DNA of 32,688 nucleotides from an uncultured Clostridia bacterium (GTDB lineage Bacteria; Bacillota; Clostridia; Lachnospirales; Lachnospiraceae), in NCBI GenBank assembly GCA_946620335.1, contig CAMONF010000216.1:1-32688 (forward strand). Reading direction: 5' to 3'. The position numbers and the translations under genes were made by a program. How positions within the stretch are numbered: position 1 is the stretch's first letter; every line of letters starts with the position of its first letter. The notes under the pieces are model-generated. The model was not told where the DNA came from. It made no database searches and saw nothing but the letters and a program-made list of their open reading frames with translations. Below, piece after piece: positions 23,318 through 31,462 of the stretch.

Positions 23318-23346
23318 AGTTTACTACGAAAAGAGTTTTTATGCAA
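23318..23346 (-). promoter_or_regulatory. Candidate promoter of mraY-murD-ftsQ
   Basis: Minus-strand TTGCAT (23341-23346) and TAAACT (23318-23323) are 17 bases apart, in the only clear intergenic gap (68 bases) of the dcw cluster between ftsL and ftsQ. Confidence 0.45.
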
Positions 23347-23350
23347 TCCC

Positions 23351-25345
23351 TTACGGGTGATCAATATCTGAAAGAAGGATCTCATTTTCCGGCATGAGCT
23401 CCTCATCCGGCTCGATCTCCAGATAGGGCAGGATCTGTTTCAGGATATTTCTCGCGATCCACTGCGGAAAACGGCTGTCATCCTGGGCCGCGAGGTTCGG
23501 CTCATCCACGACGACGTAGATGAGGACCTGCGGATCCTCGTAGGGGACGAACCCGATAAAGGATACCAGGTAATCACCCTGGCCGCGCGGAAGTTTTTCT
23601 GCCGTGCCGGTCTTTCCGCCCATAGAGTAGCCGTTTACCTTCGCGTAGCGGGCGGTACCCGTCTCCACGGCATCGCGCATCGCCTCGCGGATGATCTCCG
23701 CGTTGGCGGAGGAGACAGTTTTCTTCTCCAGGACGCCGCCGTTTGCAGAAAGGACCGCGCCGTCCGCGCTGCGGATCTCCTGAACGACCGAAGGCCGGTA
23801 CCAGCTGCCGCCGTTTGCGATCGATGCGATGGCGGCCGCCTCCTGGATCATCGTGCAGTTGATGCCCTGGCCGAACGATGCGGTTGCGAGCTCCATATTG
23901 CTCATCTCATCCTCCCTGAAGAGGATGCCGGAGGCCTCGCCGGAGAGATCGATCCCGGTCCTGGCTCCGAACCCGAACACATGCTGGTAGCGGCACAGAT
24001 TCTCCTTGCCGGTCTTTGCGGCGATCTGCATGATGCTGTCGTTGCAGGAGTAGCTGATCGCCTGCTGGAGAGCCAGAAGGCCGTGGCCGTCCTCCTCGGC
24101 GCATTTGATCTTCGTCTCGTCGAACATCTCGAAGCCGTCGCACATGAAATGGTCATCCTCGGAGACGCTCCCGGTCTCGAGAGCCGCCGCGACCGTGACG
24201 GGCTTGATCGTGGATCCGGGCTCATAGCCCGCGGAAATGCAGTAATTGGCCAGCACCTGCAGCATCTCCGTATCGCCTTCCTTCGTTTCCGCCATGGTGT
24301 TCGGATCGTAGGAGCCGTCCGCCGCCATCGCAAGGATCCGGCCGTTCTGCGGATTCATCACGATCGCTCCGACATGGTCGGCTGCCGCCCTTTCCTCCGC
24401 ATAATTGTCGTAAAGTTCCATGAAGCGGTCGATCTCCCCCTGCACGGCCCGCTCGATATTGATGTCCAGGGAAGTGACCAGCGTGTTCCCGGCTTCCGGC
24501 TCGATGATGCTCCTTTGGATATAGTCGGAGGCCTTTTCGCTCCAGTAGGAGTAGCGCCGCCCTTCCTGCCCGGAAAGCTCGTCGTTGTAATAACTCTCGA
24601 GGCCGTAGCCGGACGGTTCTCCGCTGCCCGACGGGATCCCGATGACGCCGGCACCCAGCGCGCCGAACGGGTAATAGCGGACGTAGACTTCCTCAAAGGA
24701 GACGCCGACGATCCCCCTGCGCTCCCGCTGCACGCCGGAGAGCTTAAGCTCAGCCGCCATGCGCTCCGCGGCGTGCTCCTCGTCGTCCGGGATCTCCTCC
24801 AGCGCGTCCTGCTGGACCTTGATCTGCTCATCCAGGACCGCCTTATAGAGGCTGAACTTATCCGCCTCGCTCACCGTGAGCAGCTGCCTGCCCAGCACGG
24901 AATAGTAGTGGAGATTTTTCTTCTGCTCATCCGTAAAAAGCTTCCGGAGTTCCTCGGTATCCGCCCCGTAGACGCCCCCGAGCGCCCGGAGCGTCGGCTC
25001 GATATAGGGCGTCGTCTCCGTATCGCCGTCCTTCACAGTCTGGCCGATGAGTTTTATGTCAATGATCAGCCTGTACTTCTTGACGGAGTTCGCCAGGATA
25101 TTGCCGTTCGCATCCAGGATCTCTCCGCGGCTCGCCGCGATGGCGGACTGCACGAACATGTTTCTTGTATTTTCCAGGACCTTACTCTGATACTCCCGTC
25201 CCTTTACGACGTCGATATAGAAGATCCTGCCGATGAGACAAATGAAAACAAGCAGGACCGCCAAAAAGGATCCTGCCAGCTTGATCTTCAGTATTCTTCC
25301 GGGTTTTCCGCTCCGGCTCAGAAAGCCACCGCGTTTATGCCGCAT
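23351..25345 (-). CDS. ftsI: Class B penicillin-binding protein (FtsI/SpoVD type)
   Basis: This septal peptidoglycan transpeptidase is membrane-anchored with its catalytic domain outside. The protein is about 664 residues from the chosen start. It has one membrane segment near residues 22-42 (LAGSFLAVLLVFICLIGRIFYIDVV), a dimerisation domain starting RGEILDANGNILA, and a transpeptidase domain with the STIK active-site Ser at about 378, the SCN motif at about 433 and KTGT at about 578. No C-terminal PASTA domain follows, unlike many Firmicutes homologues. The ATG at 25343-25345 is preceded by GGGAGAGAAG and overlaps ftsL by 11 bases; the longer frame to 25480 is a shadow of ftsL. A division (FtsI) or sporulation (SpoVD) role cannot be separated here, but its place in dcw favours division. 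Confidence 0.94.
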   Translation of the reverse strand: MRHKRGGFLSRSGKPGRILKIKLAGSFLAVLLVFICLIGRIFYIDVVKGREYQSKVLENTRNMFVQSAIAASRGEILDANGNILANSVKKYRLIIDIKLIGQTVKDGDTETTPYIEPTLRALGGVYGADTEELRKLFTDEQKKNLHYYSVLGRQLLTVSEADKFSLYKAVLDEQIKVQQDALEEIPDDEEHAAERMAAELKLSGVQRERRGIVGVSFEEVYVRYYPFGALGAGVIGIPSGSGEPSGYGLESYYNDELSGQEGRRYSYWSEKASDYIQRSIIEPEAGNTLVTSLDINIERAVQGEIDRFMELYDNYAEERAAADHVGAIVMNPQNGRILAMAADGSYDPNTMAETKEGDTEMLQVLANYCISAGYEPGSTIKPVTVAAALETGSVSEDDHFMCDGFEMFDETKIKCAEEDGHGLLALQQAISYSCNDSIMQIAAKTGKENLCRYQHVFGFGARTGIDLSGEASGILFREDEMSNMELATASFGQGINCTMIQEAAAIASIANGGSWYRPSVVQEIRSADGAVLSANGGVLEKKTVSSANAEIIREAMRDAVETGTARYAKVNGYSMGGKTGTAEKLPRGQGDYLVSFIGFVPYEDPQVLIYVVVDEPNLAAQDDSRFPQWIARNILKQILPYLEIEPDEELMPENEILLSDIDHP

Positions 25346-25826
25346 TCTCTTCTCTCCCGTCCGTACCGGCTGCTGCGGTACCCAGGCGGACGATCTGCCG
25401 CGCTTCCGGGTACCGCATCCCGTAATCATCCTGCGCCCTGCGGATGATCTCCTCCATGGGAATCTGTGAATACAGTTCATCCGCCAGCGCTTCGCTTGTA
25501 TTTCTGCAGTTCAGGACCTGTGTCTCGAGTTTCCTGATCTCGCTTCCCTGCTCCGAAACGGTATGTTTCATCGTCAGGAAAAATGCCGCCGCCCCCATGA
25601 TCAGCACACAGGATAAAGCCAGCACAAGGATATCCGCACGGTTCTCACGTGCCCTGACTGCATTTTCAGCGGCCCGCTTCTTCTGAGCGGCCCTGTTATC
25701 TCTCTTTTTTATCGGGCGGGAAACCTCTTCCGCACGTCTGACGGCACTGCCTTCAACATAGTAGCCGTCTCTCCCCATCCGTGCGGCGGAAGATTTCCCG
25801 CCGAAATTTACAGCATCCCGTTTCAT
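25335..25826 (-). CDS. ftsL: Cell division protein FtsL
   Basis: This small bitopic division protein partners FtsQ/DivIB and FtsB/DivIC. Its 163 residues show a long basic cytoplasmic N-terminus, a membrane segment at about residues 67-87 (ILVLALSCVLIMGAAAFFLTM), and a short coiled coil (SEQGSEIRKLETQVLNCRNTSEALADEL). The pattern AQDDYGMRYPEARQIVRL is typical of FtsL-type proteins in Firmicutes. The call rests on architecture and position between rsmH and the penicillin-binding protein gene, because the family is poorly conserved. ATG 25824-25826 is preferred over the adjacent GTG because GGGGGA then sits 6 bases upstream. Confidence 0.85.
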   Translation of the reverse strand: MKRDAVNFGGKSSAARMGRDGYYVEGSAVRRAEEVSRPIKKRDNRAAQKKRAAENAVRARENRADILVLALSCVLIMGAAAFFLTMKHTVSEQGSEIRKLETQVLNCRNTSEALADELYSQIPMEEIIRRAQDDYGMRYPEARQIVRLGTAAAGTDGREENAA

Positions 25827-25871
25827 CACGAGTCCCCCTTTTAAAGGAATGCACTCCCCTGCATCCCTTAT

Positions 25872-26813
25872 TTACCCAAAGTGTTTCTCGAACACTCTGA
25901 GCTTCGCGCTCTTCGACCGCGGGTTCGCCTCCATTTCCTCCTCCGAAGGCAGGATCGGTTTACGGGTGATCACGCGTCCTTTGGACTTCTTCCCGCACAC
26001 GCAGACCGGAAAATCCGGCGGGCAGGTGCAGGGGTTTTCATTTCTCCGGAAAGCCGCCTTCACAATGCGGTCCTCCAGCGAATGAAACGTGATCACGCAC
26101 AGCCTTCCTCCGTCGGAAAGAAGGTCGATCATGGCGTCCAGACTGTCAGACAGGGCTGTCAGTTCCCCGTTCAGCTCGATCCTCAGTGCCTGGAATGTCC
26201 TCTTGGCCGGATGTCCCCCCGTCTTCTGAACCTTCATCGGAATCGCCGCCTTTATGATCGAGGCTAACTCCCCAGTCGTCTCGATTTTCTTTCGGCTGCG
26301 CTCCTGCACGATGTGCTTCGCGATGTTCTTTGCGAACCGGTCTTCCCCATAGTCCCGGATGATCCGGTACAGCTCCGCCTCCGATGCTTCATTGACCAGA
26401 TCCGCGGCTGTGCGCGTCTCCCGCTGGTCCATCCGCATGTCAAGCGGCGCATCCGCCATGTAGGAAAACCCCCGCTCCGCCGTGTCCAGCTGGTACGAGG
26501 ATACGCCGAGGTCGAGAACGATCCCGTCGACCCGGCTGATCGACAGTGCGCGCAGGATCTCCGGCATCTCGCTGTAATTGCCCCTCACGATCGTGACTCT
26601 GTCACCGTAAGGCTTAAGGCGCTCCCCAGCAGCCTCAATTGCAGCCTGATCCCTGTCGATCCCGATAAGTCTGCCGGTAGATGAAAGGTGAGCCAGTATC
26701 GCCTCCGAATGGCCTCCTCCGCCCAGGGTCCCGTCCGCATAAATGCCTTCCGGGCGTATGAGAAGGTTCTCGATCACCGCATCGCGCAGCACAGTTACAT
26801 GATGGAATTCCAT
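25872..26813 (-). CDS. rsmH: 16S rRNA (cytosine1402-N4)-methyltransferase RsmH (MraW)
   Basis: RsmH methylates N4 of C1402 in 16S rRNA using SAM. The 313-residue protein opens EFHHVTVLRDAVIENLLIRPEGIYADGTLGGGGHSEAIL, with the SAM-binding GTLGGGGHS block near residue 32. It continues with DGIVLDLGVSSYQLD, GFSYMADAPLDMRMD, and the C-terminal VITFHSLEDRIVK and ITRKPILPSEEE(M)..NPRSKSAKLRVFE blocks. Length and motifs are normal. The start has AAAGGAG five bases upstream. It is the second gene of the dcw cluster. Confidence 0.98.
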   Translation of the reverse strand: MEFHHVTVLRDAVIENLLIRPEGIYADGTLGGGGHSEAILAHLSSTGRLIGIDRDQAAIEAAGERLKPYGDRVTIVRGNYSEMPEILRALSISRVDGIVLDLGVSSYQLDTAERGFSYMADAPLDMRMDQRETRTAADLVNEASEAELYRIIRDYGEDRFAKNIAKHIVQERSRKKIETTGELASIIKAAIPMKVQKTGGHPAKRTFQALRIELNGELTALSDSLDAMIDLLSDGGRLCVITFHSLEDRIVKAAFRRNENPCTCPPDFPVCVCGKKSKGRVITRKPILPSEEEMEANPRSKSAKLRVFEKHFG

Positions 26814-26828
26814 AAAACTCCTTTCCTG

Positions 26829-27269
26829 TCAGAATCTTACGCCAAGAGCTTTCGCCTTCTTCCGCATTTCCTCCTTCGAGCGGAACTTGCGGCGGCACTC
26901 CTCATCCCAGCGCTCCGCGCCCCAGATCGTAAAATAATCGTCCGATCCGACCACGACCGCCTCCTTGCCGATAGCGGCTTCTTCCCTCAGATCCTGCGGC
27001 AGCAGGATCCTCCCCTGAGGGTCGATGCTCACTTCCCGTGTCGATGAGAGAATGTAGTTCTTGAGATCCATCAGTTCTTCATCCGTACTGCTGATTTCGG
27101 TCAGAGACTTCGTGTGTTCCCGGAACGCCGACTCCGGATAGACGGATAAATTATCAGAGAAGGCGCTGGTCACATACAGCGTCTCCCTGCCGATCATTTC
27201 CCGAAACTTCGAAGGAATGATCAGTCTCCCCTTTCCGTCTACCGAATGTCTGAACGACCCAATGAACAT
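26829..27269 (-). CDS. mraZ: Transcriptional regulator MraZ
   Basis: MraZ is an AbrB-fold DNA-binding protein that controls its own dcw operon. The 146-residue protein opens MFIGSFRHSVDGKGRLIIPSKFREMIG and has the second half-repeat REVSIDPQGRILLPQDLREEAAIGKEAVVVG near residue 76, each carrying the DxKGR/DxQGR motif. The ATG at 27267-27269 is preceded by GGGAG; a GTG codon lies directly before it. Repeated GTGGGAG/AAAGTG boxes directly upstream are the likely binding sites for autoregulation. Confidence 0.97.
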   Translation of the reverse strand: MFIGSFRHSVDGKGRLIIPSKFREMIGRETLYVTSAFSDNLSVYPESAFREHTKSLTEISSTDEELMDLKNYILSSTREVSIDPQGRILLPQDLREEAAIGKEAVVVGSDDYFTIWGAERWDEECRRKFRSKEEMRKKAKALGVRF

Positions 27270-27315
27270 CACTTTCTCCCACTTTGTGGGGGTAATCTAC
27301 CACTTCCTCCCACAT
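27270..27315 (-). promoter_or_regulatory. Candidate MraZ-binding boxes upstream of mraZ
   Basis: Four copies of a CACTT-type block on the plus strand (GTGG/AAAGTG on the coding strand) occur as two pairs with 10-base spacing: at 27270 and 27280, and at 27301 and 27311. One pair covers the expected transcription start and the other the ribosome binding site. Tandem GTGG-type boxes at about one helical turn fit the known MraZ operator pattern. Confidence 0.65.
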
Positions 27316-27321
27316 GCTTAC

Positions 27322-27350
27322 ATTCTACGACACAAATCCCGGAAATGCAA
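27322..27350 (-). promoter_or_regulatory. Sigma-A promoter of the dcw cluster
   Basis: Minus-strand TTGCAT (27345-27350) and TAGAAT (27322-27327) are separated by 17 bases, just upstream of the MraZ boxes and downstream of the lgt terminator. This is the position expected for the main mraZ promoter. Confidence 0.6.
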
Positions 27351-27366
27351 GTATCTGGTTAAAAAC

Positions 27367-27391
27367 AAAAAAACCCGGCATATACGCCGGG
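27367..27391 (-). terminator. Intrinsic terminator downstream of lgt
   Basis: On the minus strand a 6-bp GC stem (CCCGGC with GCCGGG, loop GTATAT) at 27374-27391 is followed directly by seven T (27367-27373). It ends the lgt transcript before the mraZ promoter. Confidence 0.85.
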
Positions 27392-27461
27392 AAACAACAA
27401 GATATAGTTATGCATTCCTGCAAGGCAGCTATATCTTGTAAATATCAGCGTATATGCCGGG
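27374..27461. repeat. Nested inverted repeat overlapping the lgt terminator
   Basis: The outer arms at 27374-27387 and 27448-27461 are perfect 14-bp inverted repeats (CCCGGCATATACGC). Inside them a second inverted pair, ACAAGATATAG with CTATATCTTGT (about 27396-27438), forms an 11-bp stem. The outer stem and the terminator hairpin at 27374-27391 share the same bases and exclude each other. The 245-base lgt-mraZ gap holds nothing else beyond the mraZ promoter and boxes. Confidence 0.75.
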
Positions 27462-27517
27462 AAAAATCCCGTAAAATTTTGTTGAAAATACCGGTGAACT
27501 TCTGTTCGAAAGCCGGA

Positions 27518-28399
27518 TTACTCAACCAAGGCCTCTCCCCCACTTTGTTTTCCGGCCCTCTTCCGGCCGATGAAAATGGCGGTAAGACCTCCCACAACGC
27601 ACACGGCCGCGACGATCATCGAGACCGGAATGCCCGTGCCGAAGAGCTTCAGCTGGTCGGTCCTCAGCGTCTCGATCATAAAGCGCCCCGTCCCGTAGGC
27701 AGCGAGGTACCACAGGAAGAGTTCCCCGTCGAACTTCGTCTTCTTCCGCATGAAGAAGAGGAAAATGAGCACCAGGACGTTCCAGGCGCTCTCGTAGAGA
27801 AAGGTCGGATGCACCTGCACGTAGCGCACGCCGTCGATCTCCGCCACGTGCTCCCACATTTCCGCCGTGATCTCGTGCTGGCGCACCGCGGAAACCGGCA
27901 GCTGCATCGCGAAGAGTCCGTCCGTGTAGCCGCCGAACGCCTCCCGGTTGAAGAAGTTGCCCCAGCGACCCATGATCTGTCCGACCGGAACCGCCATGGC
28001 CGCCGCCTCGAAGCCCTTTCCGGGCGGGATCTTCTTCCAGCGGCAGGCAAACGCGATCGCGATCACCCCGAAGATAATGCCCCCGTAGATCGCCAGCCCG
28101 CCCTCACGGATATTGAAGATCGAGAGCAGGTTGTCCTTGTAGGCATCCCAGGCGAAGACCACGTAGTAGACGCGCGCGCCGATGACGCCGGTCACGACCG
28201 TGACGAGGAAGGCGTCCATGAGATCGTCCTCCCTGAGACCGAGCTCTCTTCCCCTCCGCGTCAGGACGAACACGGCGAGCATCATGCCGATCGCGATCAC
28301 GATCCCGTAATAGGCGATCGTGAAGTTCCCGATGCTGATCGTCTTCCCGACGTGGGGCAGATAAATCCCGAGATTCGGAAAATTGATATTGTAATCCAT
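27518..28399 (-). CDS. lgt: Prolipoprotein diacylglyceryl transferase Lgt
   Basis: This membrane enzyme transfers diacylglycerol from phosphatidylglycerol to the lipobox Cys of prolipoproteins, such as the sugar-binding protein encoded in this window. The 293-residue protein has about seven hydrophobic segments, GVIGARVYYVVFAW near residue 72, GGLAIYGGIIFG near residue 99, and the Lgt signature GQIMGRWGNFFNREAFGG near residue 140. HPTFLYESAWN comes near residue 197 and the block YGTGRFMIETLRTDQL near residue 234. It ends in a clear terminator and starts 22 bases after ychF. Confidence 0.97.
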   Translation of the reverse strand: MDYNINFPNLGIYLPHVGKTISIGNFTIAYYGIVIAIGMMLAVFVLTRRGRELGLREDDLMDAFLVTVVTGVIGARVYYVVFAWDAYKDNLLSIFNIREGGLAIYGGIIFGVIAIAFACRWKKIPPGKGFEAAAMAVPVGQIMGRWGNFFNREAFGGYTDGLFAMQLPVSAVRQHEITAEMWEHVAEIDGVRYVQVHPTFLYESAWNVLVLIFLFFMRKKTKFDGELFLWYLAAYGTGRFMIETLRTDQLKLFGTGIPVSMIVAAVCVVGGLTAIFIGRKRAGKQSGGEALVE

Positions 28400-28421
28400 C
28401 GTTCAGCCTCTCGCGGCCGGG

Positions 28422-29525
28422 TCAGACGTTGAAGCGGAACAGGATGACATCCCCGTCCCTCACGACGTACTCCTTGCCTTCGATGCGGATAAGGCCTTTC
28501 TCTCTCGCCGCCGCGTAGGATCCGGCTTCGAGAAGTTCCTTATAATTGATGACCTCCGCCTTGATGAAGCCGCGCTCGAAATCGCTGTGGATCTTGCCCG
28601 CCGCCTTCGGCGCCTTGCAGCCGATCGGAATGGTCCAGGCGCGGGTCTCGTCCTCGCCGGTGGTGAGGAAGCTCATGAGGCCGAGCAGGTGGTAGCTGGC
28701 CGCGATCAGCTTCTCAAGGCCGGACTTCTCGATGCCGAGATCCGCGAGGAACTCTGCCTTCTCGTCGTCCTCGAGCTCCGCGATCTCCTCCTCGATCTGC
28801 GCGGAAATGACAAAAACCTCCGCCCCTTCCTTCGCGGCGATCTCCCGGACGGTCGCGACATACTCATTGGAAGCGCCGTCGTCCGCGAGGTCGGAATCCT
28901 CCACGTTGGCAGCGTAGATCACCGGCTTGTCGGTGAGCAGGTCGAGGCTCTCCTTGAACTTCACGTTCTCCTCATCCTCCGGGACGAAGCTCATCGCCTT
29001 CTGCCCGTTCTCCAGATGCGCCTTGAGTTCGCAGAGAAGGTCGTATTCGCGCTTCGCGTCCTTGCTGGCCCCGGACTTCGCGGTCTTCGCGGTCTTGCCG
29101 ATGCGGCGCTCGAGGACCTCCAGATCCGCGAAAATGAGCTCCAGCTCGATCGTCTCAATATCCCTCGCCGGGTCAATGCTGCCTTCGACGTGGATGATGT
29201 TTTCATTTTCAAAGCAGCGGACCACATGCACGATCGCGTCGCACTCGCGGATGTTCGCGAGGAACTGGTTGCCGAGACCCTCGCCCTTGGAGGCTCCGCG
29301 CACCAGACCGGCGATGTCGACGAACTCTATCACGGCCGGCGTGGTCTTCTTCGAGTGCGAAAAATCGGAGAGCAGCTTCAGGCGCTCATCCGGGACGGCT
29401 ACGATCCCGATGTTCGGATCGATGGTGCAGAACGGGAAGGTGGCGGAAGCCGCTCCGGCTTTGGTCAGCGAGTTGAACAGTGTGCTCTTCCCGACGTTAG
29501 GAAGTCCGACGATACCTAATTTCAT
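28422..29525 (-). CDS. ychF: Redox-regulated ATPase YchF (OLA1 family)
   Basis: This cytoplasmic, translation-associated P-loop NTPase of the Obg family prefers ATP. The 367-residue protein has GIVGLPNVGKSTLFNSLT (P-loop) at residues 4-21, the switch region FPFCTIDPNIGIV, DIAGLVRGASKGEGLGNQFL near residue 70, and YAANVEDSDL in place of the usual NKxD. The C-terminal TGS-like domain ends IRIEGKEYVVRDGDVILFRFNV. Length and motifs are normal. The ribosome binding site AAGGAG lies 11 bases before the ATG. Confidence 0.97.
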   Translation of the reverse strand: MKLGIVGLPNVGKSTLFNSLTKAGAASATFPFCTIDPNIGIVAVPDERLKLLSDFSHSKKTTPAVIEFVDIAGLVRGASKGEGLGNQFLANIRECDAIVHVVRCFENENIIHVEGSIDPARDIETIELELIFADLEVLERRIGKTAKTAKSGASKDAKREYDLLCELKAHLENGQKAMSFVPEDEENVKFKESLDLLTDKPVIYAANVEDSDLADDGASNEYVATVREIAAKEGAEVFVISAQIEEEIAELEDDEKAEFLADLGIEKSGLEKLIAASYHLLGLMSFLTTGEDETRAWTIPIGCKAPKAAGKIHSDFERGFIKAEVINYKELLEAGSYAAAREKGLIRIEGKEYVVRDGDVILFRFNV

Positions 29526-29559
29526 TTATGTATATTCTCCTTGTTCGTATTTGTGTTTC

Positions 29560-30504
29560 TCAGCGTTTGATCTCCTCAATCTTCTCCTGCAGCTCCGCGA
29601 TCTCCGCCTGCTTCGATGACCGGAAAGCCTCGTACTCGGCGGCTGCCTCATCGTTCTGCGCCCTGATCGTCCGAAGGACACCGTAGGCTTTGTCCGCCGA
29701 CTGAACGTTCATCTCTCCTCTCGCCCCGGCGTCCGCAATGGCTGCGGTCCACTCCGTGACGCGGTCAAATGTGAGCGTTCCCTGAGCACAGGACACCAGA
29801 TCCAGCACGATCGCCATGGAGACCTTGTTGGATCTCACCGTGCGGAGCGAGCTGTCGACACTGGAATCCATCGTGCGGATGAAGCTGTAGGAGAGATACG
29901 GCGTCCCGGACGGCAGTGTCCCGCACGCCCCGTTGTCGCTGTAAAATGCATACCCCGCAAACGCCTCATCCAGGATAAAGGCGCGGTTCTCAGACGAATC
30001 GTCGGACTTTCTGAGCAGGAAGGAGATGCCTCCCCTGAACCCGTAGGAGGGCATTTCAGCAAGAAGCATGCGGGCGTTGGCCAGCACCTCATCGGTAAAC
30101 GGCGATCCGGTCAGCATGATGTCCGCCGGATTGCCGGCTTCCGCGAGCGCCTCCGCGATGAGACGGAGATTCTCCTCCGTCTGGCCGCAGTCCAGGACCA
30201 CGGTCGGCTTGAACCCGTACGTCTCCCCCATGGAGACGACGAACGAGACATCCTCGGGGGCGGCAAGCTGGTAGGCGATGACGGCGGTGCCCTGGTCCGG
30301 CGTCACCTCGGCTGCCCTCTCCTGCGCCTTGATTTCAGCCTCGAGCTCCTGGATCCGGATCTCATACTGCCTCGCCTCGACCTCCGCCTTCACTTTGGCG
30401 CTGTCGCGCGCCTTGTCCGCCGCCGCGTCCTGCCATATAAAAAACAGCAGCACCGCGCCGAGAGCAAACGTAACGATCGCCAGCAATATTCTTTTAATGT
30501 CCAT
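29560..30504 (-). CDS. Membrane-anchored coiled-coil protein of unknown function
   Basis: I do not recognise this 314-residue protein. It has one N-terminal membrane segment (residues 5-25, RILLAIVTFALGAVLLFFIWQ), a charged coiled coil (about 30-63), and an outside domain of about 200 residues. That domain includes VVSMGETYGFKPTVVLDCGQTEENLRLIAEALAEAGNPADIMLTGSPF, and the protein ends in a second coiled coil (SKQAEIAELQEKIEEIKR). Alternating beta strands and helices, with a VVLDCG strand end, hint at a divergent TIM-barrel of the polysaccharide-deacetylase kind, but no His/Asp catalytic motif is visible. AGGAGAAGAGT before the ATG supports the start. It lies between rsgA and ychF, where rpe and thiN often follow rsgA in other Firmicutes. 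Confidence 0.75.
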   Translation of the reverse strand: MDIKRILLAIVTFALGAVLLFFIWQDAAADKARDSAKVKAEVEARQYEIRIQELEAEIKAQERAAEVTPDQGTAVIAYQLAAPEDVSFVVSMGETYGFKPTVVLDCGQTEENLRLIAEALAEAGNPADIMLTGSPFTDEVLANARMLLAEMPSYGFRGGISFLLRKSDDSSENRAFILDEAFAGYAFYSDNGACGTLPSGTPYLSYSFIRTMDSSVDSSLRTVRSNKVSMAIVLDLVSCAQGTLTFDRVTEWTAAIADAGARGEMNVQSADKAYGVLRTIRAQNDEAAAEYEAFRSSKQAEIAELQEKIEEIKR

Positions 30505-30560
30505 ACTCTTCTCCTGTCTCCGCTAATTTCATGGATTGAGGCGCTTCCGCCGCGCCTTTC

Positions 30561-31445
30561 TCAGTATCGATGCTTCTCCTGCTCTTTGAGATCCCGGAAG
30601 ATGCCGGTGTAGTTCATGTACCGGACCCTGCTGATGGCGCCTTTCTCCACGGCCTCCTTGACGCGGCAGTCCGGTTCGTCCACATGGACGCAGCCGTCGA
30701 AGCGGCATTTTCCTTCACATGGCGCGAATTCCGCGTAATAGTGCCGCAGCTCTTCCTTCATGATCCCGCGCGTCTCGAGAAATGTAAACCCCGGCGTATC
30801 GCAGAGGTATGTCCCGGACCCGCAGGCGATCAGCTCCGCATGGCGGGTCGTATTCTTACCGCGCATAAGCTTCCGCGAGATCTCCCCGGTCTCCATGTGC
30901 ACGTTCGACTGGCAGGCGTTGGTCAGAGAGGATTTGCCGACGCCGGAAGGCCCGGCGAGCAGCGTCGTCTTCCCGGCGAGATACGCCTTCACCTCGTCAA
31001 GTCCGATACCGTTCCCGATCGAGGAGAAAAACAGCTCATGACCGCTGTCCCGGTAGATCCCGCGCAGCGTCTCCTTCTCCTCCTCGCTTCCCAGATCCTC
31101 CTTGTTGAAGAGGATCGCCGAAGGCACCCCCTGCTGATCCATCGCGATGAGAAAGCGGTCGAGCAGCATCAGGTTCGGGTCCGGGCTGTGAAGCGCAAAG
31201 AGTACGAGCGCCTGGTCCACATTGGCGGCCGCCGGCCGGAAGAGTTCGTTTCTCCGCGGCAGGAGGCTCGTGATATTTCCCTCCATATCGGGAAGGCAGG
31301 TGATCTCAAACGTCACATCGTCGCCCACCAGCGGTTTCTGGCCGAGTTTTCGGAAAATGCCCTTCGCCCGGCACTCGTAAATGCCCTCTTCTCCCGCATC
31401 CACATAATAAAAACCGCCTACGCCGCGTATGATCTTTCCCCGCAT
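30561..31445 (-). CDS. rsgA: Ribosome small subunit-dependent GTPase A (RsgA)
   Basis: RsgA is a circularly permuted GTPase that helps late 30S maturation. From the chosen start it is about 294 residues. It has an N-terminal OB fold (GKIIRGVGGFYYVDAGEEGIYECRAKG), then G4 NKEDL, the P-loop GPSGVGKSSLTNA, DTPGF and a C-terminal zinc-binding region with Cys/His spaced as CEGKCRFDGCVHVDEPDC. The ATG at 31443-31445 follows AAGGAAGGAAT. The longer frame to 31496 would translate the upstream terminator hairpin and is rejected. Its partner kinase gene lies directly upstream, the usual prkC-rsgA order. Confidence 0.96.
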   Translation of the reverse strand: MRGKIIRGVGGFYYVDAGEEGIYECRAKGIFRKLGQKPLVGDDVTFEITCLPDMEGNITSLLPRRNELFRPAAANVDQALVLFALHSPDPNLMLLDRFLIAMDQQGVPSAILFNKEDLGSEEEKETLRGIYRDSGHELFFSSIGNGIGLDEVKAYLAGKTTLLAGPSGVGKSSLTNACQSNVHMETGEISRKLMRGKNTTRHAELIACGSGTYLCDTPGFTFLETRGIMKEELRHYYAEFAPCEGKCRFDGCVHVDEPDCRVKEAVEKGAISRVRYMNYTGIFRDLKEQEKHRY

Positions 31446-31462
31446 ATTCCTTCCTTCAAAAG

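Noticed and set aside
25346..25480. A longer N-terminus for the penicillin-binding protein
   Set aside because: The extension lies wholly over ftsL in another frame and is Arg/Ser-rich shadow sequence; the ATG at 25343-25345 has its own ribosome binding site.
27374..27461. A known metabolite riboswitch
   Set aside because: The sequence is mostly nested inverted repeats with no recognisable aptamer core, and it lies downstream of lgt and upstream of the mraZ promoter.
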